A stretch of 64,000 bases of DNA, from NCBI RefSeq assembly GCF_003751085.1, contig NZ_RJJY01000001.1, positions 5,518,001 through 5,582,000 on the forward strand. The letters are read 5' to 3'. The translations under genes and the position numbers were made by a program. Below are positions 26,426 to 35,332 of the stretch, one piece after another; within the stretch, counting starts at the first letter, position 1, and the number at the start of each line of letters is the position of its first letter. The notes below the pieces were generated by a model that was not told the DNA's origin, did not search any database, and saw only the letters and a list, made by a program, of their open reading frames with translations. This stretch comes from Micromonospora sp. Llam0. Its GTDB lineage: Bacteria > Actinomycetota > Actinomycetes > Mycobacteriales > Micromonosporaceae.

Positions 26426-28093
26426 ATGGGACGTGTGGATGACATCAGCAACAGCTTTGTCGAGCGGTGGGCGCGGCTGAATCCGATCGGAGCCACCTAC
26501 ATCGGCGTCGACGGGTACGACGACCAGCTCGACGACCTGTCACCGGACGGGTACGCCGAACGCGCCACCCTGACCCGCGACACGTTGCGGCAGCTCGATG
26601 TCGCCGACCCGGAGTCGGAGGCCGAGCGGGTGGCCCGGGACGCGATGGCGGAGCGGCTCGGCCTGGAGCTGGCCCGCTACGAGGCGGGCGAGGAGACCAG
26701 CGAGCTGAGCGTCATCACCAGCGGTCTGCACCAGCTGCGCCAGGTCTTCGACCTGATGCCGACCGAGGGCACCGAGGCGGTGGCCAACATCGCCGCCCGG
26801 CTGGACAACTATCCGCAGGCCCTGGACCAGGTACGGGTCACCCTGCTGGACGCGGCCCGGGCCGGGCACGCGGCACCCCGGGCGCAGATGCTCAAGGTCG
26901 CCGACCAGTGCGATGTCTGGACCGACCCGGAAGCGGACGACTTCTTCCACGCCCTGGTCGGCCGGCTGGCCGCTCCGGCCACGCTCACCGCGGACCTGCG
27001 CCGCGCGGCCTCGGCGGCCACTGCGGCGACCATCGCGTTCGGCCGGTTCCTGCGTACCGAGCTGGCCCCGTTGGGGCGGGACACCGAGGCCGCCGGACGG
27101 GACCGCTACGAACTCGCCTCCCAGTACTTTCTGGGCGCACGGATCGACCTGGACGAGACGTACGCCTGGGGATTCTTCGAGTTGGACCGCATCGAGCAGG
27201 AGATGCGCCGGGTCGCCGCCGAGATCGCCGGGCACGGCGCCAGCATCGACGACGCGGTACGCGCCCTGGACGCCGACCCAGCGCGGACCATCGCCGGTGG
27301 TGCGGCGTTCCGCGACTGGATGCAGGCGTTGGCCGACAAGGCCATCGGGGACCTGCACGGCTCCCATTTCGACATCCCGCAGCAGATCCGGCGGATCGAG
27401 TGCTGCCTCGCGCCGACCAGCGACGGTGGCATCTACTACACCGGGCCGAGCGAGGACTTCTCCCGACCGGGCCGGATGTGGTGGGCGGTGCCGCACGGGC
27501 TCACCGAGTTCTCGACCTGGCGGGAGGTGACCACCGTCTTCCACGAAGGGGTGCCCGGGCATCATCTGCAGATCGGTCAGACACAGGTCCGTGCCGATCT
27601 GCTCAACCGGTGGCAGCGGCTGCTCTGCTGGTGTTCCGGGCACAGCGAGGGTTGGGCGCTGTACGCGGAGCGGCTGATGGACGAGTTGGGTTACCTCGCC
27701 GACCCCGGTGACCGGCTCGGCATGCTGGACGGTCAGGCGCTGCGGGCGGCTCGGGTGATCGTGGACATCGGCCTGCACCTGCAGTTGACCATCCCGTCGA
27801 ACTCGTTCAACTTCCATCCCGGCGAGCGGTGGACTCCGGAGCTGGCGTGGCAGTTCCTGCGGGCGCACTGCCAACTGCCGGACGAAATTCTGCGGTTCGA
27901 GCTGGACCGGTATCTCGGCTGGCCGGGGCAGGCGGCGGCGTACAAGGTCGGGGAGCGGATCTGGCTGCAGGCCCGGGCCGACGCCCAGGCCCGCAAGGGT
28001 GCCGCCTTCGACCTCAAGGAGTTCCATCAGGCGGCGCTGAACCTGGGCGTACTCGGTCTCGACCCGCTGCGGACCGCACTGGCCCGGATCTGA
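26426..28093 (+). CDS. DUF885-family protein (predicted zinc carboxypeptidase-like hydrolase)
   Basis: A 555-residue, all-helical protein. The key motif is VFHEGVPGHHLQIGQ, an HExxxxH-type zinc site, followed by a helical region with CSGHSEGWALYAERLMDELG that supplies the downstream glutamate. These two blocks are the signature of DUF885, whose characterised relatives are metal-dependent peptidases. A tyrosine-rich segment (GIYYTGPSEDFSRPG) precedes them. There is no signal peptide, so it is cytoplasmic. The ATG at 26426 fits the family start (DDISNSFVERWARLNP). It stands alone on its strand. Confidence 0.92.
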   Translation: MGRVDDISNSFVERWARLNPIGATYIGVDGYDDQLDDLSPDGYAERATLTRDTLRQLDVADPESEAERVARDAMAERLGLELARYEAGEETSELSVITSGLHQLRQVFDLMPTEGTEAVANIAARLDNYPQALDQVRVTLLDAARAGHAAPRAQMLKVADQCDVWTDPEADDFFHALVGRLAAPATLTADLRRAASAATAATIAFGRFLRTELAPLGRDTEAAGRDRYELASQYFLGARIDLDETYAWGFFELDRIEQEMRRVAAEIAGHGASIDDAVRALDADPARTIAGGAAFRDWMQALADKAIGDLHGSHFDIPQQIRRIECCLAPTSDGGIYYTGPSEDFSRPGRMWWAVPHGLTEFSTWREVTTVFHEGVPGHHLQIGQTQVRADLLNRWQRLLCWCSGHSEGWALYAERLMDELGYLADPGDRLGMLDGQALRAARVIVDIGLHLQLTIPSNSFNFHPGERWTPELAWQFLRAHCQLPDEILRFELDRYLGWPGQAAAYKVGERIWLQARADAQARKGAAFDLKEFHQAALNLGVLGLDPLRTALARI

Positions 28094-28153
28094 CCGCCTG
28101 CCCGACGGGCCGCGCCGATGGCCGGGCTGGGCCGATGGCCGGACGGTCCCGGC

Positions 28154-28561
28154 TCAGCCGAGCGCGGCCATCAGGTCCCGGCAGGCCTGCTCGCACCGAC
28201 GGCAGGCCTCGGCGCAGACCTGGCAGTGCTCGTGCTCGCTGGCGTGTGCCTGACACTCCTCGCCGCACGAACGGCACGCCTGGATACATGCCTGCAGCAT
28301 CACCCGGGTGGTGTTCGCGTCGTAGCCGGTGTGTCGGGAGAGCACCCGGCCGGTGGTGGCACAGATGTCTGCGCAGTCGAGATTGGTGCGGATGCATTTG
28401 ACCAAATCGGCGACCATGTCCTCACTCAGGCACGCGTCGGCGCAGGCGGTGCAGGCCTGAGCGCAGTCGAAGCAGGCGTCGATGCAGTCGGCGAGTGCCC
28501 GCTGGTCGACGTGTCCCAGATCGAGCGGATAGGTTTCCAGCATCTCGGTTGCTTGCGTCAT
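28154..28561 (-). CDS. Four-helix-bundle copper-binding protein (Csp-like)
   Basis: A 135-residue protein rich in paired cysteines and some histidines: CIDACFDCAQACTACADAC, NLDCADICATTG, CIQACRSCGEEC, HEHCQVCAEACRRCEQAC. This spacing along helices is that of the Csp cytosolic copper-storage proteins (DUF326), which bind many Cu(I) ions inside a four-helix tetramer. There is no signal peptide or Tat motif, so it is the cytosolic type. The ATG at 28561 has GGAGG 6 bp upstream. No copper ATPase or CsoR lies nearby. The stretch upstream of the start carries a short tandem repeat. Confidence 0.92.
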   Translation of the reverse strand: MTQATEMLETYPLDLGHVDQRALADCIDACFDCAQACTACADACLSEDMVADLVKCIRTNLDCADICATTGRVLSRHTGYDANTTRVMLQACIQACRSCGEECQAHASEHEHCQVCAEACRRCEQACRDLMAALG

Positions 28562-28605
28562 CGTGACCTCCACAGGTGTGACCGTTGAGGTCGGGTACCC
28601 GCTGC

Positions 28606-28650
28606 CCGGCCCAACTAACACCGGCCCAACTAACACCGGCCCGGCCGACA
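28606..28650. repeat. Three tandem 15-bp units upstream of the Csp-like gene
   Basis: Two exact copies of CCGGCCCAACTAACA (28606-28620 and 28621-28635) are followed by a degenerate third, in the 109-bp gap between the anti-sigma gene end and the Csp-like gene start. Confidence 0.85.
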
Positions 28651-28670
28651 CCGGTCGGGCGCCGGCCCGG

Positions 28671-29417
28671 TCAGTCGGGCAGCCGCAGTGCCGCCCACAC
28701 CGTCTTGCCGTCGGCGAATCCGGCGTACCCCCAGTCGCTGGCGAGCGCCTCGATGATGGCCAGCCCTCGGCCACGGCCGGGTGCCGGCCCGGGCCGGGGC
28801 CCGGTGGCCGGTCGGGGCAGCTCGGCAGCGCGGTCCCGGACGCTGATCCGGATCGCTCCGGCCTGCCGGGTGGTGGTGACGTCCAGCTCGGTGCCGGCGT
28901 GTTCGACCGCGTTGCTGACCAGCTCGGAGCCGATCACCATCGCCTCGTCGACCAGAGTGGTCAGCTGCCACGAGCGGCAGGCACCGCCGATCAGCCGGCG
29001 GGCCTGTCCCGGTGAGTGCGGGTGCGGGGGCAGGTACTCGTGCCACCGGTACGGCGACCTCGGAGCGGATTCGACCAGTTTGGTGGCGTCGATCACGCTG
29101 TCCTGCACACTCACCAGACCGCTGATGCTGTGCCGGGCGAGCCGGCCGGTGGGTGAGTCGGGCCGGGCGCACAGGTGCACCACCGGACGGTGGCTGGCGT
29201 CGCCGCCCTGGACGATGGCGAAGACCCGCAGCCCGATCGGGCTGGCCACGGTCACCTCGTCCAGCTCGACGAGCAGCGCCAACGGCTCCTCCAGCAGGCA
29301 GCGGCGCAGCACCGGGGCGAGCCGGACCAGTTCGGTGTCGGTCAACGCACCGGTCAGCCGGACCCGGGTGACACCGTTGGCGAAGTCACGCGTCACCAGC
29401 CAGGTGAGGGTGTTCAC
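28671..29417 (-). CDS. STAS-like plus HATPase anti-sigma regulatory protein
   Basis: A 248-residue protein with an N-terminal STAS-like domain (about 12-105: VTRVRLTGALTDTEL, LVELDEVTVASPIGLRVFAIV) and a C-terminal histidine-kinase-like ATPase of the RsbW/SpoIIAB type (about 130-248: N-box region VIGSELVSNAVEHAG, G boxes ISVRDRAAELP and GRGLAIIEALASDWG). It should bind or phosphorylate partners in a sigma-factor partner-switching circuit. Its start overlaps the stop of the upstream STAS gene by 4 bp, so the two are translationally coupled. No target sigma factor is adjacent. Confidence 0.9.
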   Translation of the reverse strand: MNTLTWLVTRDFANGVTRVRLTGALTDTELVRLAPVLRRCLLEEPLALLVELDEVTVASPIGLRVFAIVQGGDASHRPVVHLCARPDSPTGRLARHSISGLVSVQDSVIDATKLVESAPRSPYRWHEYLPPHPHSPGQARRLIGGACRSWQLTTLVDEAMVIGSELVSNAVEHAGTELDVTTTRQAGAIRISVRDRAAELPRPATGPRPGPAPGRGRGLAIIEALASDWGYAGFADGKTVWAALRLPD

Positions 29418-29779
29418 CCGTGGTTCCCGTTGTCCGGTCTACCACCGTAGACGGTTCCGGTGTGGTCCTGCGGCGCGATGCCCAGCAACGGCGCGACTCC
29501 GGTCACCCGCAGCACCCGGGCGACGATCGGCCGCGGGTTGCGGACGATCAGGATCTGGCCCTGGCCGGCGGCCGCATGGTGCGCGTCGACGAGTTCCTTG
29601 ACCGCACTCGAATCGATCAGTGTGACGGCCTCCAGGTCGACGACGATCCAGGTCGCCTGCTGCCGGTCGACCGCCCGAACGGCGGTGCTGAGCTCTCCGG
29701 TGGCGGTCATGTCCAGCTCGCCGGAGGCTTCGATGACGCAGTGCCCGGCTTCGGGTGACGACACCCGGATCTCGTGCAT
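29414..29779 (-). CDS. STAS-domain anti-sigma factor antagonist
   Basis: A 121-residue single STAS domain (HCVIEASGELDMTATGEL, IVVDLEAVTLIDSSAVKELV), an RsbV/SpoIIAA homologue. The serine pair after LID (IDSSAV) is the usual phosphorylation site. In its dephosphorylated form it would bind the anti-sigma kinase encoded immediately downstream. The ATG at 29779 begins the domain directly (MHEIRVSSPE); the longer frame adds only low-complexity sequence. Confidence 0.93.
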   Translation of the reverse strand: MHEIRVSSPEAGHCVIEASGELDMTATGELSTAVRAVDRQQATWIVVDLEAVTLIDSSAVKELVDAHHAAAGQGQILIVRNPRPIVARVLRVTGVAPLLGIAPQDHTGTVYGGRPDNGNHG

Positions 29780-30038
29780 GCTGGCTCCGTCTGGCGGGTC
29801 GCGACTCCGACCTGCGGTGGCGCCCGTGGGCCCGCGCGGCGGAGTTGGGCTGCTCGAAGCGCCCAGCCTACGCGACGCCACCCGAATGCTGGGGACAGAC
29901 CGGGAGACCGCCGACCCAGGTTAGCGGATAACCTAGTCGGCCCTCACACTAAGTGAGAAATCGTTGACTGGATTTTATTTCGGTCGATACGATCCGGGCG
30001 CCGTGGGACCAGTGTTCCCAAGTTCACGAGGAGTCCCC

Positions 30039-30479
30039 ATGCCCGTATTCACCCGCCTGCCGGAGATCGTCCCCACACTGTTCCGCGTGGTGGTCGGTCT
30101 GCTGTTCACGCTGCGCGGTGCCGCCTCGATCTTCGGGATCTTCGGCGGCTTCCGGGGCACCGGCGAGGCACTGGAGATCGGCGTCTGGCCCGGCTGGTGG
30201 GCCGCGCTGATCCAGCTTGTCGGCGGCCTGTTGGTCCTCACCGGACTCGGTACCCGGGTGGCCGCCGTCATCTGCTCCGGATCGATGGCGTACGCCTACT
30301 TCGTGGTCCATCAGCCGGATGCGCTGCTCCCGCAGAACAACGGCGGCGAGCTCGCCGCGCTGTTCTGCTGGGCGTTTCTGCTGGTGGCCGCGCTGGGGCC
30401 AGGCCGGTACTCGCTCGACGCCATGCTGGCTCGACGCCGTACGGCCGCCGTTGCCGCCCCGGAGCCGGCGACCGTCTGA
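30039..30479 (+). CDS. DoxX-family membrane protein
   Basis: A 146-residue protein with four hydrophobic helices: LFRVVVGLLFTLRGAAS, WAALIQLVGGLLVLTGLG, AVICSGSMAYAYFVV and LAALFCWAFLLVAALGPG. A glycine-rich FGGFRG loop follows helix 1 and a QNNGGELA segment precedes helix 4; both are typical of DoxX/DoxD-like proteins linked to thiol or redox homeostasis at the membrane. GAGGAG lies 6 bp before the ATG at 30039. It ends just before a strong terminator hairpin. Confidence 0.9.
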   Translation: MPVFTRLPEIVPTLFRVVVGLLFTLRGAASIFGIFGGFRGTGEALEIGVWPGWWAALIQLVGGLLVLTGLGTRVAAVICSGSMAYAYFVVHQPDALLPQNNGGELAALFCWAFLLVAALGPGRYSLDAMLARRRTAAVAAPEPATV

Positions 30480-30511
30480 CCACACGGCGGTAGCCGGAAC
30501 CCGGCAAGACC

Positions 30512-30553
30512 GGTACGGCCCGGCGGACCAGTCAAGGTCCGCCGGGCCGTACC
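30512..30553. terminator. Strong bidirectional terminator
   Basis: A perfect 18-bp stem (arms beginning GGTACGGCCCGG and GGTCCGCCGGGC) closes a 6-base loop. It lies between the convergent ends of the DoxX and ExeM genes, followed by TTTCTC. Confidence 0.9.
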
Positions 30554-30606
30554 GTTTCTCAGGGCGCTTCTCAGCACTGCTTCTCAGTGCTGTCGAACCG
30601 GGCGGC

Positions 30607-33600
30607 TCACAACCGGGCGCACTGCCCGGACACCGGGCCCTGCACCGTGTTTACCCGGTCCTCGTCGACCGGCATCGGGCTGTTGCCCTGGCAGTGCAGC
30701 GGGCCACGAATCGTGTTCCCCGCAACGACCACCGGCAACTCGTCGTGCTTGTTGTTGACCAGCCGGACCGGACCGGAGATGTCAGCGCCGTCCAGCCGCA
30801 GACCGCCGTCACCGCCAGTCACCTCCAGCGGGCCTCGGATGGTCATCCCGGTCAGCGTCACCGCCCCGGTCGCCCGCAGCAGGGCCAGCGGCCCGGAGAC
30901 GCTCGTACCGGTGAAGCTCACCGCCGCCGGACGGTTCGCGGTGAGCGGACCGTTGACCGCACCGTCGGTGGCGATCAGCGTCGCCCCCGGGCGGACCGTG
31001 ACCGGACCGTTGACCGTCGCCGACTCCAGGCAGTAGGTCATCTCCGCCTTGACGATCAGCCCACCGTCGTGCGTGCCGGTGACCGTCACGTCGCAGGTCG
31101 GTTCGGGCTGGCCGATCGCCGACCGCGACTCGGGGTCCGCGGTGATCGGCGAGTTCTCGGCGAAGTACGCGACCAGCATGGTCAGGTCGTTGTCACCGGT
31201 GGTGGAGGTGTCGGTGCCGTCGGCCAGGGTGGTGAAGTTGTCGCCACCCGCCGCCAGGAACGAGTTGACCGTGACCCGGTAGGTCCCGGTCGGCGACACC
31301 GGCTGACCGTTGAGGGTCATCGAGGTGATCCGCTCGCCCTGCGGCAACGTCGGGTCGTACGTGTAGAAGAAGCCCTCCGACACGCCGAGCCACAGCAGCG
31401 GACGCGACGCCCCGGCCGGCTGCCACTGCTCCTCCAGCACCTGCTTGACCTGGGCACCGGTGTAGGTCCGGGTGACCATGTCGTTGGCGAACGGCTGGGT
31501 CGAGAACGCCTCCGCGTAGGTGATCACCCCGTCCTCGCCGTACAGCAGGTCGGCGCGCAGCCCACCCGGGTTCATGAAGGCGATCTGCGCACCACCCCGA
31601 CCCGGCTCCCGGGTCCCGGCGAGCTGAACGTCGGCGATGAAGTTGCCGAGCACCGACTCCTTGCCCCGGTCCTCGTTGCCGTTGGTGTATGCCCGGGTGA
31701 TGTCGGCGGTGACCGAACCCAGCGGCTGCTGGCCGAGCACGTCGGCGTTGGCCTTCGCCGCCGCCACGATGTCGGCGACCTCCTGGTTCACCGGCGCGCC
31801 GACCACGTCGACGATCTCGACGGTGTCCGTCTCGACCGTCCCCGCCTCGGCGTCCACCTGCAGCACCACCCGGCCGAGCTTCTTGCCGTAGTCCTCGGCC
31901 TGCAGCACCGGCCGGGTCTCGTCGGTGCCGGGCACCGGCACCTCGAAGGCGTACGGCTGGTGGGTGTGCCCGCTGAAGATGACGTCGATCTCCGGCACGG
32001 TCCGGGTGAACGGGCCGAACACCGGGTCGTTCATCAGCGCCTCGGGCGAGTCGATGTGCTCGGTGGCCGCGCCCTCGTGGGTGAGCAGCACCACCACGTC
32101 CGCCTCGCCGTTGCTCTCGTCGCCGTCCTTGAGCGCGGTGGCGACCAGGTCGGCCTCGGGTGCCGGCGGGCGGAAGGTGAGCCCGGCGATGCCGTCCGGG
32201 CTCACCAGCGAGCCGGTCTGCTCGGTGACCACACCGATGTAGCCGACCCGGATCCCGCCGATCTCCTGCACGTGGTAAGCCGGCAGCGCCCGCTCGTCGT
32301 CGCGGTACACGTTGGCACCCAGGTACGGGAAGTCCGAACGCGGGATGACCCGGTCGGTCAGGTCCACCATGCCCTTGTCGAACTCGTGATTACCGACCGC
32401 AGCCACGTCGAGACCGGCCGCGTTGAGCGCGTCGAGGGTCGGATTGTCGTCGTCGATCGCCGAGATGAACGTCGACGCTCCGATGTTGTCTCCGCCGGAG
32501 ACGAACACCGTGTTCGGATTGGCCGCCCGGTACTGGTCGACCAGCCCGGCCACCTGGGCCGCACCGCCGACCGGTTGGCCGTCGACCGTACCGACGGATT
32601 CGAGCCGGCCGTGGAAGTCGTTGATCCCCAGCAGCTGCAGCTCGACCGGACCGTCGGCGCCGGTGTCCAGCCCGATGATCATCGGGTTGTGGTCGCTGGC
32701 CCGGAACGGACCCGGGTCGAAGAAGGTCGGGAAGCCGTTGTACTGGAAGGCGTACGACTCGACCGCGTTGATCTGCCAGACGTCGGCCCCGGTGACCCGG
32801 GTGGCCAGCGACGGCGAGGCCAGCGCGTGGTCCAGCGAACCCGACTCACCGGCGAACACGTAGGTGCTGCGTCCGGTGTCGTTCAGGTTGACGTAGTCGG
32901 CGTCGTAGAGGGCCCGCATCGGGTCCTCCTGGGTGTACGAGTTGAAGTCGCCGAGCAGCAGCACGTTGTCGCTGCCGCTGTCGGCGACCAGCCCGTCGAC
33001 GAAATCGGCCAGCGCGGCGGCCTGCCGGGTCCGGTCACCGTTGTACGCGCCCTGTCCGTCACCGGTGTCGACGTTGTCGCCGGTCGGCGGCGTCGAGGTG
33101 CTCTTGGACTTGAAGTGGTTGGCCACCACGGTGAAGGTCAGCTCGTCGGCGGTGAAGGTCTGCGCGATCGGCTCCCGCGCGTTGAACCAGACGCTCTCGT
33201 CGTCGACCGACCGGGACGGCCCGACCGGGGTCACCGCAGCCGGCTTGAAGATGATCGCGTTGCTGATGAAGTCCTGCTGGGCGGTGCCCGGCAGGTCCGC
33301 CGGGGAGCGGACGTAGTCCCAGGTACCGGCACCGTCGGCGGCGTTCAGCGCGCCGACCAGCCGGATCAGGGCCTTCTCCGGCTCGCCCGGCGCGAACCGC
33401 ACCGAGTTCTCGATCTCCTGCAGGCCGACCACGTGCGCGTCCAGCGCGGTGATCGCCGCGACGATCTTCGCCTCCTGCTTGGCCAGCGCGGCCTCGTCCG
33501 CCGCACCACGCGCGTCGCCGCCGAAGTGGACGAAGTAGTTCAGCACGTTGAAGCTGGCCACCCGGATGTCGCCACCGACGGACGCCGGGGCGGCGGTACG

Positions 33601-34992
33601 CGGGTTGGTCGCCTTGAACGTGGTCCGCTCGGCGGCCGGCGTGTCCGCGTCGACCGGCAGGGTGGGCTGCAGCCGCCACTCGTCGAAGCCGTACGACAGC
33701 ACGCTCGGCCCGAACGCCTCGACCGAGTCGCCGACCCGCAGCGGCTGGTCCGGCGAGACGTACGGCGGGGCGATGCCGGCGCTGGCCAGGTTGGTGGTCC
33801 GGGCGTCGTCGACCAGGATCCGGTTGAGCAGGTTGTCGGTGGCGATCTGCTCGGCCTGGGCGCTGCCCGGCTGCGCCACGTCGGTCGGGATGACCGCCGG
33901 GGTGTCACCGGCGGTGAGTACGACCTCGCCGTACCGGTTGGTGTTGTAGACCTCGGCGACGGCGTAGTCGCCGACCGGGGCCACCAGCATCGACTCGACG
34001 GACTCCCGGTCGCCGGCGGCCAGCGGCAGGGTCAGCGCGACCGGCGCGGGCAGCGGGTTGTCCCGGTCGCAGACCTGCACGTCGGGCCGCGCGCCGATGC
34101 TCACCTGGGTCAGTCCGAAGTACTCCCCGGCGTTGCCGGTGACCCGTACGCGGTCGCCGATGGTGACACCCGGGTGGTTGGCCGGTTCGCCGGTCAGGTA
34201 GACGAAGAGGCCGTCGCTGGCGGTGCCGGCGGCAACCGTACGGGACCCACCGGTGCCGGCGGTCTGCAGGTAGACGCCGTTGTAGCCGCCGACGCGGTGG
34301 TCGGCGACGACGATGCCTTCGACGGTGACCTCGGTGCCGGCCAGCGGCGTGCTGTCACCGGTGCCCTGCACCTCGGCGATGCTGTGCGTCACCGCGACGT
34401 CGCAGCCCAGCTCGGGGTCAGGGTCCGGGTCGCCGCCACCGGCCCCGTTGCGGACGCCGAAGGTGTCGGCGGCCGGCTGCTGCCAGTCGCCGTCGACCTT
34501 CTGCAGCGAGTGCCCGACCGGGGTGTCGGAGGTCTCGGCGACGCCGATGTCGACGCTGGTCGCACCGTCCGCCGGGCCACCGGCCGCAGTCAGGGTGCCT
34601 TCGTAGCTGAGGAACTCGACGACGGCGCCGGCCGGGTCGACCAGGGCCACCCCGTCCGGGGACCCGTTCTGGATCCCGTTGGCGGGGTATCCGGCGACGG
34701 CGACACCGGCGGCGGCGACCGTGCCGCCGAGCGTACGGGTGTCGTAGACGGTGCCGTTGGATCCGTTGTAGAGGACGATCTGCCAACCGGTCAGGTCGAA
34801 GTCGACCGGTGCCTCGATCTCGATCGCCTCGCCGGTGTCGGTGCCGGCGTTGTCGTAGTGGATCTCGCTGATGAACGGGTCACCGGCGGCTGGTGCGGCC
34901 ATGGCGGCGGCGCTGCCGGGCACGCTGAGCGCGCCGGCCCCCACGACCGCGGTGATGATTTTCCAGGTGGCTATGCGTCTGTGCTGGCGCAT
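30607..34992 (-). CDS. Secreted ExeM/NucH-type nuclease fused to a 5'-nucleotidase
   Basis: A 1,461-residue exported enzyme. After a signal peptide (ITAVVGAGALSVPGSAAAMA) comes a lamin-tail-like beta domain (FISEIHYDNAGTDTGEAIEI), an OB-fold-like domain, then an endonuclease/exonuclease/phosphatase domain (IRVASFNVLNYFVHFGG, VVGLQEIEN, LLLGDFNSY, SDHNPMIIG). A calcineurin-type 5'-nucleotidase follows (LLGINDFHGRL, FVSGGDNIGAS, GNHEFDKG, LLTHEGA, FSGHTHQP) with its C-terminal domain. The last 120 residues repeat a GP(L/V) motif about every 20 residues. It should degrade extracellular DNA and release phosphate and nucleosides. The ATG at 34992 has GGAGGAA 8 bp upstream. Confidence 0.94.
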   Translation of the reverse strand: MRQHRRIATWKIITAVVGAGALSVPGSAAAMAAPAAGDPFISEIHYDNAGTDTGEAIEIEAPVDFDLTGWQIVLYNGSNGTVYDTRTLGGTVAAAGVAVAGYPANGIQNGSPDGVALVDPAGAVVEFLSYEGTLTAAGGPADGATSVDIGVAETSDTPVGHSLQKVDGDWQQPAADTFGVRNGAGGGDPDPDPELGCDVAVTHSIAEVQGTGDSTPLAGTEVTVEGIVVADHRVGGYNGVYLQTAGTGGSRTVAAGTASDGLFVYLTGEPANHPGVTIGDRVRVTGNAGEYFGLTQVSIGARPDVQVCDRDNPLPAPVALTLPLAAGDRESVESMLVAPVGDYAVAEVYNTNRYGEVVLTAGDTPAVIPTDVAQPGSAQAEQIATDNLLNRILVDDARTTNLASAGIAPPYVSPDQPLRVGDSVEAFGPSVLSYGFDEWRLQPTLPVDADTPAAERTTFKATNPRTAAPASVGGDIRVASFNVLNYFVHFGGDARGAADEAALAKQEAKIVAAITALDAHVVGLQEIENSVRFAPGEPEKALIRLVGALNAADGAGTWDYVRSPADLPGTAQQDFISNAIIFKPAAVTPVGPSRSVDDESVWFNAREPIAQTFTADELTFTVVANHFKSKSTSTPPTGDNVDTGDGQGAYNGDRTRQAAALADFVDGLVADSGSDNVLLLGDFNSYTQEDPMRALYDADYVNLNDTGRSTYVFAGESGSLDHALASPSLATRVTGADVWQINAVESYAFQYNGFPTFFDPGPFRASDHNPMIIGLDTGADGPVELQLLGINDFHGRLESVGTVDGQPVGGAAQVAGLVDQYRAANPNTVFVSGGDNIGASTFISAIDDDNPTLDALNAAGLDVAAVGNHEFDKGMVDLTDRVIPRSDFPYLGANVYRDDERALPAYHVQEIGGIRVGYIGVVTEQTGSLVSPDGIAGLTFRPPAPEADLVATALKDGDESNGEADVVVLLTHEGAATEHIDSPEALMNDPVFGPFTRTVPEIDVIFSGHTHQPYAFEVPVPGTDETRPVLQAEDYGKKLGRVVLQVDAEAGTVETDTVEIVDVVGAPVNQEVADIVAAAKANADVLGQQPLGSVTADITRAYTNGNEDRGKESVLGNFIADVQLAGTREPGRGGAQIAFMNPGGLRADLLYGEDGVITYAEAFSTQPFANDMVTRTYTGAQVKQVLEEQWQPAGASRPLLWLGVSEGFFYTYDPTLPQGERITSMTLNGQPVSPTGTYRVTVNSFLAAGGDNFTTLADGTDTSTTGDNDLTMLVAYFAENSPITADPESRSAIGQPEPTCDVTVTGTHDGGLIVKAEMTYCLESATVNGPVTVRPGATLIATDGAVNGPLTANRPAAVSFTGTSVSGPLALLRATGAVTLTGMTIRGPLEVTGGDGGLRLDGADISGPVRLVNNKHDELPVVVAGNTIRGPLHCQGNSPMPVDEDRVNTVQGPVSGQCARL

Positions 34993-35332
34993 GTAGGCGT
35001 TCCTCCGGTCAGAGGGTGAGTCCAGTAAATCTAGGAGACGCGGGTTTCGAAGCACAGACGGGTCGGTGGTGACCCGTTAAACATTCGGGTCCCGTTACCC
35101 CTTCGTGACAAGGGACGGTTCGGCGACGCCCCAGGTCAGGACATCGATCGTTCATCTCGACGTCGCCGTCAGGTCGCACACGCGTTCGCGGGCGGTCCCG
35201 GTCCGCTGCATACCGTCCCGGGTGCCGGCGACGCCGTCCAGCCCGGACCCGTCCCTGGCAGATCCGGTCCGCACGCCGCACACGGTATGGCACCGGACCG
35301 GGCGGCCCGCTTCCGACCGAGCGAGGATCGAC
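34993..35332. other. Divergent promoter region of the exported-phosphatase genes
   Basis: No gene is seen. The region separates the divergent ExeM and PhoX genes. A single GTTCATCTCG-like half-site at 35150 resembles a PHO-box unit, but I see no convincing direct repeat, so PhoP control is not shown. Confidence 0.4.

Noticed and set aside
30217..35019. A 1,600-codon open frame on the plus strand
   Set aside because: It lies wholly antisense to the ExeM gene and the end of DoxX, has no domain pattern and is explained by the high third-position GC of the opposite strand.
34993..35332. PHO boxes upstream of phoX
   Set aside because: One half-site-like GTTCATCTCG was seen but no proper 11-bp direct repeat, so no regulatory feature is claimed.
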